A DNA stretch of 16,937 nucleotides, from contig JBJFGR010000041.1 in NCBI GenBank assembly GCA_051892875.1, forward strand, positions 1 to 16,937. Direction: 5' to 3'. Positions within the stretch are counted from its first letter, which is position 1; each line of letters opens with the position of its first letter. The notes beneath the pieces are model-generated. The model did no database searches, was not told the origin of the DNA, and saw nothing but the letters and a program-made list of their open reading frames with translations. This DNA is from JBJFGR01 sp051892875 (GTDB lineage Bacteria > Pseudomonadota > Gammaproteobacteria > Enterobacterales > Succinivibrionaceae). The position numbers and the translations under genes were made by a program. Shown piece after piece: positions 1 to 8,500 of the stretch.

Positions 1-1926
1 AAATTACCTGCTGGAACTAAACAAGATATAGATTGTAAACTAAATATATCTTGTAGATATGATCTAGTTATAGAAAACTGTACGATAGAATCTAAATCAA
101 CTCCTCCTAATGAATCAGAAGATGCCCCTAATATTTATTTTGGCAAAACTCCAAATAAAGTTTATGCATATAATCCTGATGAGTTAGACTTATATTCTGC
201 TGTAGTAAAAAATGAGGATAATAAACAAACATTTGTTTTTGATACTGATACTGATTATAGATACTATAATATCACTTATTCAGTTGCAAATGATTTTGAT
301 ACTTTATCATATACAGATAATGATACCATCAATCTATATACTGCGTTAGATACTTATCAAATTAGAGAAAGTGGTGCTAGTGATAATAGATTAGAAGAGA
401 TCAAATCTAATACTTATATGCTAACTAACTTCAATACTCCTATCTTATTTATTGAATTTGATGGTAAGAATAAGTTTGTTGACACTAATATTATCATTAA
501 AGACAATATATTTTATAATGGTGGTGTATCAGTTGGTAAACAGATATATGATAATGAAGAAACTTATAATAGTTATATAAGTCAAAATGTTATCAATACA
601 GGTGCTACTACAGGTATTATATTAAACTCTCCATGTATATTAGATATATCTCCTTTGTGGACACCAGCTCAGGAAGAATTTGAAGGATATAACAATTTCA
701 CTGTTTTAAATAATGATATTGCGTCTATAAATGCATATCAACAACACAAAGGATTATGCATCAATATATCTGATAATACTTTTATAGGAAATAGATCTCA
801 AGCATATTACTATAAAGGTTTATTGACTGTAACAGACAGTGATAAGAAACTTTCATCAGATAGATGTCAATATACTTTACAATATTATGATAAAAATTTA
901 AATATGGATATTACAGATGAGTGCTTACTATTCAAAGATGTTGATCCAAGCTCTAATAATTCATATGATTTTAAAGTATTAAATAAATTGCATGGTAAAG
1001 GTGAGATAGAACAAAAGTATTATAAAACTAAACTAGATACTGGTTTAAGAGATCAATTCTTGAATGGTTATACCTTTACAAATAGCTATGCTATAAAAAT
1101 AAATTCTAGAATGACCAATAACTTTTTTACTTTGGGTGATTTAAAGAATATTTCAAGAGTATATACAGGAACTTTATTCCAAGACATTGGTTTAAGCGGT
1201 ACAACAAGAGTATATACTAAAAATAGTAATGATGAGTTTACTTATAAGGATACTATACAAAATTTATATCCAAACTATAAAACCATGATGCACTTTAGAT
1301 TATCCCCAAATGAATCATCAGATGATAGTTATTGGAAAGCAGGAATACCTAGTTCTGCAGAAATTCAGGATGGTGTTTATGTAAACGATCTTTCATTAGT
1401 CAAAGTTCCTATCATATGCAAAGTTCATACTGATGGTATGAAGAGCGATTCTGTTGGAAAAGAAGAACAGGATGTTAGAAATGAATTAAAATCTTGGGAA
1501 ACCGTTGGATGGGTTAGTATTTCAGATGTGAGGTTATTTTATCAAGTTGAACTAGTTAAAGCTCATTCTCATTTGATAGAACCTATTAATGGACATGTAA
1601 TCTCTATGAAAGGTTATTGGGGAGATGAAATCTCATACCCTAACGATTGGTATAAATCATGGGTTGAAACTTTTGCAAATAAAGGATTTTCTAATACCAA
1701 TCCTATATCTGTAAGTACTCAAGGAAGTTCATATTCTCCTTTAGCAGCAGCTAATTCGTTTGGTATTGATTATACAAATTATACTCATAATATATCTATT
1801 AAGAACAATTCATTCTTATATGATAATATGCAAACTATGAATAAAGCTGATAACGAAGCTAGAGTCTTACCTATGAATAAGGAAAGATTCAGACGTATGC
1901 TATTGGATATAGCAGGAGATTTATAG
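1..1926 (+). CDS. Beta-helix-like virion (tail) protein, 5' end outside window
   Basis: The reading frame is open from base 1, so this is the last 641 residues of a longer protein; the ATG at 418 lies inside an open frame with no SD and is not taken as the start. Several short segments follow the hydrophobic-x-hydrophobic-x-Asn pattern of right-handed parallel beta-helix coils (for example LVIENCTIES, NIIIKDNIFYNG, LCINISDNTFIGN and NISIKNNSFLYDN). Such folds are common in phage tail spikes and tail fibres that contact the host surface; a role here is inferred. The gene ends with tandem stops TAG TGA and lies directly upstream of the endolysin, so it belongs to a late structural block. No enzyme motif was recognised. 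The fold assignment is moderate and the exact virion location is unknown. Confidence 0.75.
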   Translation, partial: KLPAGTKQDIDCKLNISCRYDLVIENCTIESKSTPPNESEDAPNIYFGKTPNKVYAYNPDELDLYSAVVKNEDNKQTFVFDTDTDYRYYNITYSVANDFDTLSYTDNDTINLYTALDTYQIRESGASDNRLEEIKSNTYMLTNFNTPILFIEFDGKNKFVDTNIIIKDNIFYNGGVSVGKQIYDNEETYNSYISQNVINTGATTGIILNSPCILDISPLWTPAQEEFEGYNNFTVLNNDIASINAYQQHKGLCINISDNTFIGNRSQAYYYKGLLTVTDSDKKLSSDRCQYTLQYYDKNLNMDITDECLLFKDVDPSSNNSYDFKVLNKLHGKGEIEQKYYKTKLDTGLRDQFLNGYTFTNSYAIKINSRMTNNFFTLGDLKNISRVYTGTLFQDIGLSGTTRVYTKNSNDEFTYKDTIQNLYPNYKTMMHFRLSPNESSDDSYWKAGIPSSAEIQDGVYVNDLSLVKVPIICKVHTDGMKSDSVGKEEQDVRNELKSWETVGWVSISDVRLFYQVELVKAHSHLIEPINGHVISMKGYWGDEISYPNDWYKSWVETFANKGFSNTNPISVSTQGSSYSPLAAANSFGIDYTNYTHNISIKNNSFLYDNMQTMNKADNEARVLPMNKERFRRMLLDIAGDL

Positions 1927-1935
1927 TGAAATTAT

Positions 1936-1958
1936 GGGGAGTTAGTCATATACTCCCC
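1936..1958 (+). terminator. Hairpin after structural gene, possible weak terminator
   Basis: A 7-bp stem pairs GGGGAGT (1936-1942) with ACTCCCC (1952-1958) across a 9-nt loop, ten bases after the stop codon. It is followed by AAACATTTT rather than a clean U-tract, so termination may be partial, or the hairpin may act as an RNA-stabilising 3' end. Confidence 0.45.
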
Positions 1959-1996
1959 AAACATTTTAATAATTCTTATATAAAGGAGGAAATTTT

Positions 1997-2983
1997 ATGA
2001 GACAAGTTAAAGGTATTGATGTTTCGAGACATAATGGAAAAATTGACTGGGCTAAAGTAAAAGCTGCTGGCGTCGAGTTTGCTATTTTAAGAGCTGGTTA
2101 TGGTAAATTAGCTTCTCAAAAAGATAGTAAATTTGAAGAATATTATGCAGCTTGTATTAAGAATGGTATTAAGGTTGGTGCTTACTGGTATTCTTATGCA
2201 ACTTCAGCTGCTGAAGCAAAACAAGAAGCTGAAGCTTGTTATCAATGTATCAAAGGTAAGAAGTTCGAATATCCAATCTATTTTGATTATGAAGATCCAA
2301 CTATCATGCCACCTAAAGTAACTTCTGAAAAAGCTAAGACGCTTGCTAAAGATATTATTCCTGCATTTATTAATACTTTAGAAAGTAAGGGTTACTTTGT
2401 AGGATTGTATACATTCAAGGCTATATATAACACATACATACCAAGTGACTATAAGACTAGATATTCTATTTGGATTGCCCATGTAACTGATTCTGGTAGT
2501 TATACATTTGGTACATCTCCAAGAAAAGAAACTAATGTTAGTCCATATGACATGTGGCAATTTACTTGGAAAGGTAGGTTAGAGGGGGCCCCTCATAATA
2601 CAGTAGATTTAGATGTATGTGTAAAGGATTTCCCTACTCTTATTAAAACTAAAGGATTTAATGGATATACAGCTTCAACTACAACAGTTGTTGAGGATAA
2701 TAAAGAAGAAGACAAACCTGTAACTCCTCCATCATCTGTAACCGAAACTCCTGTTATTGAAGAAGTAGAAAAGAAGACCTATACTGCTGGTGAAAAAATT
2801 ACACTAACTAAAACTAAATTATATAGTGCTTCAACTTCTAAGAATGCTGTAACTACAAAAACAGGTACTTTTTACGTTTACTCTTCTGAAGTAGTAAATG
2901 GAAGAATTCGTATTACTAATAGTATAAAGAATATCGGTAAGACGCCTGCAAGTAATTATGTAACTGGATGGATTGAAGCATAA
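1997..2983 (+). CDS. GH25 endolysin (muramidase) with SH3-like C-terminal domain
   Basis: This is a glycoside hydrolase family 25 lysozyme, which cleaves the MurNAc-GlcNAc bond of peptidoglycan and lyses the host at the end of infection. The catalytic domain spans about residues 3-215. It opens with GIDVSRHNG (Asp8) and has YFDYED at residues 95-100 (Asp97 and Glu99); these match the conserved acidic residues of the family. A Thr/Pro/Glu-rich linker (about 225-260) leads to a roughly 65-residue C-terminal region ending in NGRIRITNSIKNIGKTPASN and VTGWI, which resembles SH3-like wall-binding regions of Clostridia and other Firmicutes phage endolysins. There is no signal peptide, so release would need a holin. 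The start has a strong SD (AAAGGAGG) 5-6 bases upstream. A GC-rich palindrome at 2582-2594 inside the gene is out of character with the AT-rich surroundings. Confidence 0.95.
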   Translation: MRQVKGIDVSRHNGKIDWAKVKAAGVEFAILRAGYGKLASQKDSKFEEYYAACIKNGIKVGAYWYSYATSAAEAKQEAEACYQCIKGKKFEYPIYFDYEDPTIMPPKVTSEKAKTLAKDIIPAFINTLESKGYFVGLYTFKAIYNTYIPSDYKTRYSIWIAHVTDSGSYTFGTSPRKETNVSPYDMWQFTWKGRLEGAPHNTVDLDVCVKDFPTLIKTKGFNGYTASTTTVVEDNKEEDKPVTPPSSVTETPVIEEVEKKTYTAGEKITLTKTKLYSASTSKNAVTTKTGTFYVYSSEVVNGRIRITNSIKNIGKTPASNYVTGWIEA

Positions 2984-2987
2984 ATCT

Positions 2988-3012
2988 GTAAGTGGTACAA
3001 TGTACCACTTAC
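2988..3012 (+). terminator. Terminator-like hairpin after the endolysin
   Basis: A perfect 11-bp stem pairs GTAAGTGGTAC (2988-2998) with GTACCACTTAC (3002-3012) across a 3-nt loop, starting 4 bases after the stop codon. It is followed by the U-rich TCTATTTTATT. It may cap the endolysin transcript or partly attenuate the next gene, whose ATG follows 28 bases later. Confidence 0.65.
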
Positions 3013-3040
3013 TCTATTTTATTAATTTGGAGGAATTATT

Positions 3041-3544
3041 ATGTGGTCTGAAGAAAAATGTCAAGAATATGTTCTTGGAAAAATTAAGGTTTGGTTTGAT
3101 AATCACTATGAAGATTTTAGTGATTATAAGTTTGATACTACAGAGAATCAAATAAAGTGTATGATTATTTACATTAAGCATCTTCTCAATAAGAAATATG
3201 GATACAATCTACCTATCAATTATAGTGTAAATACAAAGTTGTATTATGCTATAAAAGAGACTTTTGTACTAAACATAGATGAAAAAGATAGACTAGATTA
3301 TCTATACATAGTACAAGCTCTCTTAAGAATCAGAGGATACAGTTGCGATTTCTGTGGTACTCTAACTGACTTTACTAAGAAAGCTTTAATTCAAGCTGAA
3401 CAAGATAGTCAATCAGGATTTAGATTAAAAAGATATACCACATATGGAGTTCATACTTTAATCTATCTATTATGTGATGGATTCAAATGGCCTGGTTCTA
3501 AAAGTTGTTATAAAGAAATAGAGAAAGAAAGGAAAGTTGTTTAA
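3041..3544 (+). CDS. Small protein with two peptidoglycan-binding-like repeats
   Basis: The 167-residue protein shows two stretches that resemble the PG_binding_1 pattern (a Q-x-x-L helix, a G-Y turn, then a T-x-x-A-hydrophobic helix). The first is about residues 37-75 (KHLLNKKYGYNL, later TKLYYAIKETF). The second is about 88-121 (YIVQALLRIRGY, later TDFTKKALIQAEQD). That family binds cell-wall peptidoglycan. With the endolysin just upstream and a small membrane protein overlapping downstream, a cell-wall or lysis accessory role is a reasonable inference. The match is weak and by eye, and several expected Gly/Asp residues are missing. Six cysteines (7, 40, 102, 105, 145, 156) are notable for a cytoplasmic phage protein. 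The start is set by GGAGG ten bases before ATG. Confidence 0.8.
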   Translation: MWSEEKCQEYVLGKIKVWFDNHYEDFSDYKFDTTENQIKCMIIYIKHLLNKKYGYNLPINYSVNTKLYYAIKETFVLNIDEKDRLDYLYIVQALLRIRGYSCDFCGTLTDFTKKALIQAEQDSQSGFRLKRYTTYGVHTLIYLLCDGFKWPGSKSCYKEIEKERKVV

Positions 3545-3717
3545 TGTTTGAATTCATATTAATAATTACTATTGTTATTGTTATACTCTTCTTAAGTATT
3601 TTAGATATTTATGATATTCTCAAATCTATTAATTCTAGGCTTGATTTAATTGATAACATAGTTTTTAAATCTCAAAGTAAATTTGATAGAAGCCTAGAAG
3701 ATAAGATTAATAAATGA
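3544..3717 (+). CDS. 57-residue single-span membrane protein, holin-like candidate
   Basis: The ATG overlaps the stop codon of the preceding gene (TAATG), so it is probably translated by coupling; AGAAAGAAAGGAAAG lies upstream. Residues 3-20 are almost entirely Ile, Leu, Val and Phe and form one transmembrane helix. Residues 21-57 are charged and helical with heptad-like hydrophobics (DIYDILKSINSRLDLIDNIV), suggesting a short coiled coil. A small membrane protein in the same transcript as an endolysin without a signal peptide is a natural holin or lysis-regulator candidate. Single-span proteins of this size also occur widely in phages with other roles, and no holin family signature was recognised. 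Confidence 0.7.
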   Translation: MFEFILIITIVIVILFLSILDIYDILKSINSRLDLIDNIVFKSQSKFDRSLEDKINK

Positions 3718-3786
3718 TAGAAATAATAAATATAATTATATATTATTTATATGTAACATCGAGAGAGACAATATTCTTACATCTAT

Positions 3787-3837
3787 TTAGTTCGATTAGT
3801 CTACTCTCCTTTTTAATCGGACTAAAATTTAAAGGAG
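3787..3837 (+). promoter_or_regulatory. 5' UTR hairpin with possible anti-SD loop
   Basis: An 11-bp stem (one G-U) pairs TTAGTTCGATT (3787-3797) with AATCGGACTAA (3815-3825). The 17-nt loop contains CTCCTTT (3806-3812), exactly complementary to AAAGGAG (3831-3837), the SD of the gene starting at 3847. Pairing of loop and SD would block translation while leaving the stem possible, a pseudoknot-style switch. The stem is directly visible; the regulatory role is inferred. Confidence 0.5.
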
Positions 3838-3846
3838 GACTTTAAA

Positions 3847-4089
3847 ATGAGACAAGTTCAGGAAGTTTCTGATAGGGATAATTTCAATATCGATATTCCT
3901 ATTTACGAGCGAGCAAAAACGATAGAAGATGAAATCGAAGAAATTCGATTTCATCAACAATACGTGTTGCCCGCTCAAAAGATGTTGGACCAGCATCGAC
4001 GCGAATATATTCAGTATATACGATCTTTAATAAAAGATGGTTGTACTGAAATTCGTATAGACGGGGAAATCATCTATAAGAAACACTAA
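3847..4089 (+). CDS. 80-residue acidic helical protein of unknown function
   Basis: I do not recognise this protein. It is mostly predicted helix with alternating charged and hydrophobic residues in the middle (TIEDEIEEIRFHQQYVLPAQ and following) and a short C-terminal beta-like end (TEIRIDGEIIYKK). There is no membrane segment or signal peptide. It has a strong SD (AAAGGAGG, 3831-3838) and stands alone between an upstream 5' UTR hairpin and a downstream structured RNA with a terminator, so it looks like its own transcription unit. Six of its eight arginines use CGN codons (mostly CGA), while the neighbouring genes use almost only AGA. It also has ACG, CCC and GAC codons that are uncommon nearby, suggesting recent acquisition from a different genome. 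Confidence 0.8.
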   Translation: MRQVQEVSDRDNFNIDIPIYERAKTIEDEIEEIRFHQQYVLPAQKMLDQHRREYIQYIRSLIKDGCTEIRIDGEIIYKKH

Positions 4090-4098
4090 CATTTTAAT

Positions 4099-4242
4099 GC
4101 GACTCTCTATTATTCTTGAATTAGACATTACATAGTTTACGATTCAAACGACAGCGAAGTTTTATTTTCATCTTTGCTACACTTGAAAGACATAGTAAAC
4201 ATTTTTACTTAAAGTCTAGTTTAATGAATAATAGAGAGTCGC
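4099..4242 (+). ncRNA. Rod-shaped structured RNA, 144 nt, class not recognised
   Basis: Five helices stack in one long hairpin. They are: 17 perfect base pairs, 4099-4115 with 4226-4242; 8 bp, 4119-4126 with 4214-4221 (one G-U); 6 bp, 4135-4140 with 4195-4200; 5 bp, 4143-4147 with 4183-4187; and 7 bp, 4153-4159 with 4172-4178 (one G-U). The apical loop has 12 nt. The largest internal loop is 8 by 13 nt, between the second and third helices. It starts nine bases after the 80-residue gene and is followed by an intrinsic terminator, so it is either the 3' end of that mRNA or a separate small RNA. No coding frame of note crosses it. The 17-bp outer helix is far beyond chance in this AT-rich context. 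Confidence 0.75.
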
Positions 4243-4253
4243 CGCAAATCATA

Positions 4254-4282
4254 CAAGTGGGGGTTACCCCCACTTGTTTTTT
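4254..4282 (+). terminator. Strong intrinsic terminator
   Basis: A perfect 10-bp stem pairs CAAGTGGGGG (4254-4263) with CCCCCACTTG (4267-4276) across a TTA loop, followed at once by TTTTTT. It ends the transcript that carries the rod-shaped RNA. Confidence 0.93.
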
Positions 4283-4309
4283 GTTGTTTTTGTATATTGG
4301 AACTATAAT
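4281..4309 (+). promoter_or_regulatory. Possible host-type promoter for the structural operon
   Basis: TTGTTG (4281-4286) and a consensus TATAAT (4304-4309) are separated by 17 bases, just after the terminator and 33 bases before the next ATG. Spacing fits a sigma-70/SigA-type promoter, but the -35 box matches only in TTG, and AT-rich DNA yields such boxes by chance. Confidence 0.35.
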
Positions 4310-4341
4310 ATAAATTGTTATATTATAAGGAGGTATATATA

Positions 4342-5061
4342 ATGGCAGATAACAAAATTATCTTACAAGAAAACGATTTTCCTGATGTATCAACATACTT
4401 TGAAAACGGGAATCCTACACTTCGTGCTAAGGATTCTTCTTTTGAACAACCTATGTTGCAGACTAAGGAATCTCTTATGGATATAGATTTCTATGGAAAC
4501 TTTATACGTAATGCTATATCTCAATTTAGACATCTCAGAGTTTATAAAGGTTATAAAAATTTCTTAATGAATCTCGGTTTAGATCATTGTCAGTATTTGC
4601 ATAATGTAGATTCTAATATGGCTACTATAGAGATGAATCATTGCATCTTAACTATATTTGATGTAGCTCTTCTTATATGTGAGCATTATATTAATACATA
4701 TGGATATGTATCTACATTTCATATTGTATCAGCTTTAAGAGAAGAACATACACAAAATAGAATACCGTTGGTTATGATGAGCAAGACTGTTCATCAGCTA
4801 TATCACAATGACGATTTATTTTTTGTTCATCCAAAACAAGTTTTTGGCCAATGGGTTGACTTGATTGTTAAATATCAAAATGGATTAACACCAGAGATTT
4901 GCTCCAAATTATTATACTATATTAAACATTCTATGGAAGTAGATGGATCTTATGATAATGATATGCTACAACTCGCTGAATGTATTAGAAACTGGTCATA
5001 TAACAATTATGGAAGTTATATCGAACCTATTAATATTAATATTCCAATGTATTTAAATTAA
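4342..5061 (+). CDS. Unknown 239-residue protein, first gene of the structural operon
   Basis: The ATG at 4342 (MADNKIILQE) is chosen because AAGGAGG lies 8 bases upstream; an in-frame TTG at 4315 precedes that SD and is rejected. I do not recognise the family. The N-terminal 45 residues look extended and polar. From about residue 55 the protein is mainly helical, with hydrophobic stretches such as HCILTIFDVALLICEHYI (about 90-110) that look like buried helices rather than membrane spans. Its stop codon overlaps the SD of the next gene (TAAAGGAGG), so the two are co-transcribed and probably translated in tandem. The position at the head of a run of virion genes suggests a structural or assembly role; this is inference only. 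Confidence 0.8.
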   Translation: MADNKIILQENDFPDVSTYFENGNPTLRAKDSSFEQPMLQTKESLMDIDFYGNFIRNAISQFRHLRVYKGYKNFLMNLGLDHCQYLHNVDSNMATIEMNHCILTIFDVALLICEHYINTYGYVSTFHIVSALREEHTQNRIPLVMMSKTVHQLYHNDDLFFVHPKQVFGQWVDLIVKYQNGLTPEICSKLLYYIKHSMEVDGSYDNDMLQLAECIRNWSYNNYGSYIEPININIPMYLN

Positions 5062-5075
5062 AGGAGGATTTTAAA

Positions 5076-5531
5076 ATGATAACAACAATTTCTTTACACC
5101 TTATGGCTAAGGTTTTTATCTTATTCTGCATGATCATGTGCGTAATATTTTTTATATTTATATTTAATGTGATAGATCGTATATTTGAATATAAAGAAGA
5201 GAAACTTGAAATAGAAAAACATAGAATCAGATTAGAGACTGAACTCTCTAGTGATCTCGATTCTATATTAGATCAGATTATAAATAATTGCTTTAATGAA
5301 TATAAAGTAATGGAATTAATCATAAAACCTGATTGGTATATTAAAGAAAATGAAGAGATTAAAATTAATAAAGATATAGCTGAACTTGTAGCACAAAGAT
5401 TATCTCCTACAATAATGGATAAGCTTAATATTGTATACAACGAAAATGCTATATCTGATATTATAGCAAAGAAGATACATTTTATTGTAGCTAACTATGT
5501 AATTGAACATAATAGGACATCTGGTATATAA
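5076..5531 (+). CDS. Membrane-anchored 151-residue protein with helical C-terminal region
   Basis: One strong transmembrane helix covers about residues 9-33 (hydrophobic and rich in Phe, Ile, Met and Cys). A basic and acidic helix that could form a coiled coil follows (about 34-65, EYKEEKLEIEKHRIRLETEL). The C-terminal half is helical, with IAELVAQRLSPTIMDKLNIV and ISDIIAKKIHFIVANYVIEH. The likely topology places the large domain in the cytoplasm. I recognise no family. It sits between an unknown protein and the 1004-residue structural protein, so it may be a lysis, virion-membrane or host-takeover component. The start is fixed by AAAGGAGG (5062-5069). Confidence 0.8.
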   Translation: MITTISLHLMAKVFILFCMIMCVIFFIFIFNVIDRIFEYKEEKLEIEKHRIRLETELSSDLDSILDQIINNCFNEYKVMELIIKPDWYIKENEEIKINKDIAELVAQRLSPTIMDKLNIVYNENAISDIIAKKIHFIVANYVIEHNRTSGI

Positions 5532-5594
5532 TTTTGCTACGTTAACATCTCAGTAATATTGAGAAATCCTATAGAAAGGAGAGTATAATATGCT

Positions 5595-8500
5595 ATGAGT
5601 TTTAATTATGAGTATGATATAAAGTATACTGATAATCCATATATAGACCTACTGGTTCATTTAACCAAAAACATGGTTATGAATTGTGTCGTTAAAAATG
5701 AACGTACAGCATTGAAATATGAAACAGTTGTTAGTAGAGAAAGATCAAATAAACTCATTAAGTATAAAAGAGGTAAATTATACGAATTACCTGATTATGA
5801 TGAATCTGAATATGTTGAAGCTAATAACTATTATAGAATGCTTCAAGGCTTACCACCATATCCAACTGAATCTGAATTAAAAGCCTACAGAGAAAAGTAT
5901 GGTGAGAATGCAGATATTCAACCTTTATACGAGGCATTCTATATTCCATTGGATCCTTATATCTATATGATAACTTCTAGTGAATATGGATCACCTGATG
6001 ATACACAATTAATCTCAGCAGCTAGTTTTGCCGGTCATTATTTACATGAATTTAGAAATAATGAAATGGCTTTACAAATACTTAAGAACGATGGGGTATT
6101 AGATCAAATAGAACAAGACTTTACAGGGTCTTGTTACAAATATATTTATCATATGGGTGCTAAAGCTGTAGATTCTTATACTGCTAGAACAGCTCCTAAC
6201 TTTGCATTACTCTATGTCCCTAACGATATCGGATATTTTAGTGAAATATACTATAAATTTATTAGAACCTATGAAAGAAATAGAGATTATACATTAAGTG
6301 TAATTTATAGTGAAGCTTATGCTTTTGGTTCTATACACTATGATGATTTTATACAAATTCTTATACTTATACAAACTATGATAGATATGATATCTGAAGT
6401 ACAAGAATATATTATAAATAAAGATGTATTTGACTCTCGTACAATTAGATACTTGTTTGAATCATATGGTATAGACTATTATAAAGAAATACCTGTAACA
6501 TATCAGATTAGAATCATCAAGAATATAAATTTATTACTTAAATACAAATCTAGTAATAAGAATATTGAAGATATACTACTTTTATTCGATCATCCTGATA
6601 TACAAATATATACATATTATCTTATGAAAACTAAAAAAGTTACTAGAGAAAATATGAAATTTTATACATCGGGAGATATGATAGGTACTGAAGATTTTAA
6701 TAAAAACTATGATATGTGCTTTCTTAAAGTACCTATAACAGATCAAAATATTTCTAATTATATAGAAGATAAATCTTGTAGAAGAACATACGACTTTATT
6801 ACTAAGCAAGATCCTTTCTGGGATGGAGTTTCTAAAGTTGATATTCTTACAGATCAAGAAAGAGAAAACTATCATAATGCTAAGAGAAGAGAAATCCTAA
6901 GTACAGATTTTTCTTGTATTAGAACCAAGTATCTATCAGTAGATGTGGCAATAGATATAACTAAAATGTCATATCAAGTAAGTTATTTTCTTAATATGCT
7001 TTTCGATAAGCATTATGATGAAGAGAATTTAAAGCTTAGTGTAAATTCACAGATATCAGAAAATAAAGTAAAATTATCAGATTTGTTCTGTTTAATAATT
7101 GCTTTAAATTATATATATAATGATATCGAAGATGATATTGTATCTAGTTCTATGGAAGCAAATCTTACAGTTAATGGATTCGATTTCGATAACGACTGGA
7201 CTGCTATATATAACGCTCTTCAAAAATCTGGTAAAGGATTTATGGTAGAATTAGATTCTAATAGTCCTGGTGCTTTTCTCAGTGGTAGGTATAGTGAATC
7301 TGAAATATGGAATGATTTGAAAAATACTGTTATTCATGATAATTATCAAGTTTATGATGAATATGTGTTCAATGATGAAAACCATAATAATTATAGTCAT
7401 CCAGTGTATTTACAGCCTGTACTAGACAATGGTTCATATGCTGATTATCCTGATAACATGGGTGTAGATGAAATTGGTCAATATCATAAAATTGATCTTA
7501 CTTGGGATACACCATATAGTAACTCGAATGGAGACTTTGTTAATACATCTGAGTTGATAGACTTGAACGGAAATGAATATTCTGATTTAGATAGAATGAA
7601 TAAATTAAAAGAGATATATTATACTAATACTAGACTATATAATCATCTTACTTATATGATGAGAACTGCTGAGTCTAAATCTATGTATGATATATATAAA
7701 ACTGTATTTGAATCATTTATGGAAACCAAGTTCTGCCATGAATTTTATAATCTAAAAGATTATACACAAGATAAACCTAGAACTTTTTATACTGATGAAG
7801 ACGGAAATTTATTTTTATTTACTGGTAATGGGCAGTTTACTTCAGACACTACTGATGCAGTTTATGATGCTATTATAGATAATAATACTGGTGAAATAAT
7901 CCCAGTATCTTCTAGCGGATTAAAACCAAAATTAGCAGCTACATATACAGAGTTCTTAAGGAATAGAAATTATGACTTAGCTAAAGTTATATACACTGCT
8001 AAAAATAAAAATAAAGAAGATAGACAAACTTATATATCAATGATATGCGATTATATAGCATCAGCTCTTGAGGTATACTTTGATACTGAGGAGTGGAAAT
8101 ATTTATATAATCTTATCCCTACAAGAGATCTAGAAGCATTTGAAAGATATATTCTTAAAATGGTAATCTTCTTTAAATCTTGGAAGACACAAATATTAGA
8201 TCAATCTGTAGACTATATTATAGATGATCCATATCAGAATCAAGTAAGAATACTTGATGATATGGAACTTTCAAATGATTTTGTGTTACATGAGAAACTT
8301 GGTCCAAGAGATTATATGGATTGGAATAATAGTGTTCAAATAAACGAGAAAGTTGGAGTATACGAGAAAGTATACTTCTCATATTATATCGGATATTATA
8401 ATGCAACTAAAGATGATTTCGTATATGATATAGATGAAATTGATAACTCAGTTACTTTACTTAAATACATTACTACTGGATATGCTGCAATAAGAATACC

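Noticed and set aside
1921..1929. Possible recoding of TAG (as in some giant gut phages)
   Set aside because: TAG TGA ends the first gene, and the TAG at 9890-9892 is followed at once by the SD of the next gene; no gene contains an in-frame TAG, so the standard bacterial code fits.
2133..3155. Short frames overlapping the endolysin and the following gene
   Set aside because: They overlap genes with recognised domains or strong SDs, and the one starting at 2973 only spans the intergenic hairpin and an alternative frame.
4099..4242. Type III toxin-antitoxin RNA
   Set aside because: Such antitoxin RNAs usually consist of short tandem repeats before a ToxN-like gene; here there is no repeat array and the 80-residue protein does not resemble ToxN.
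4315..4341. TTG start for the 239-residue gene
   Set aside because: It lies upstream of the clear AAGGAGG that serves the ATG at 4342 and has no SD of its own.
5548..5564. Hairpin TCTCA/TGAGA before the 1004-residue gene
   Set aside because: A 5-bp stem with 7-nt loop and no U-tract is within chance for this composition.
6582..6875. Minus-strand open frame of 97 codons inside the 1004-residue gene
   Set aside because: It lies entirely within a well-supported plus-strand gene, has no SD, and its composition (Ile, Phe, Cys and Tyr runs) is that of an antisense shadow.
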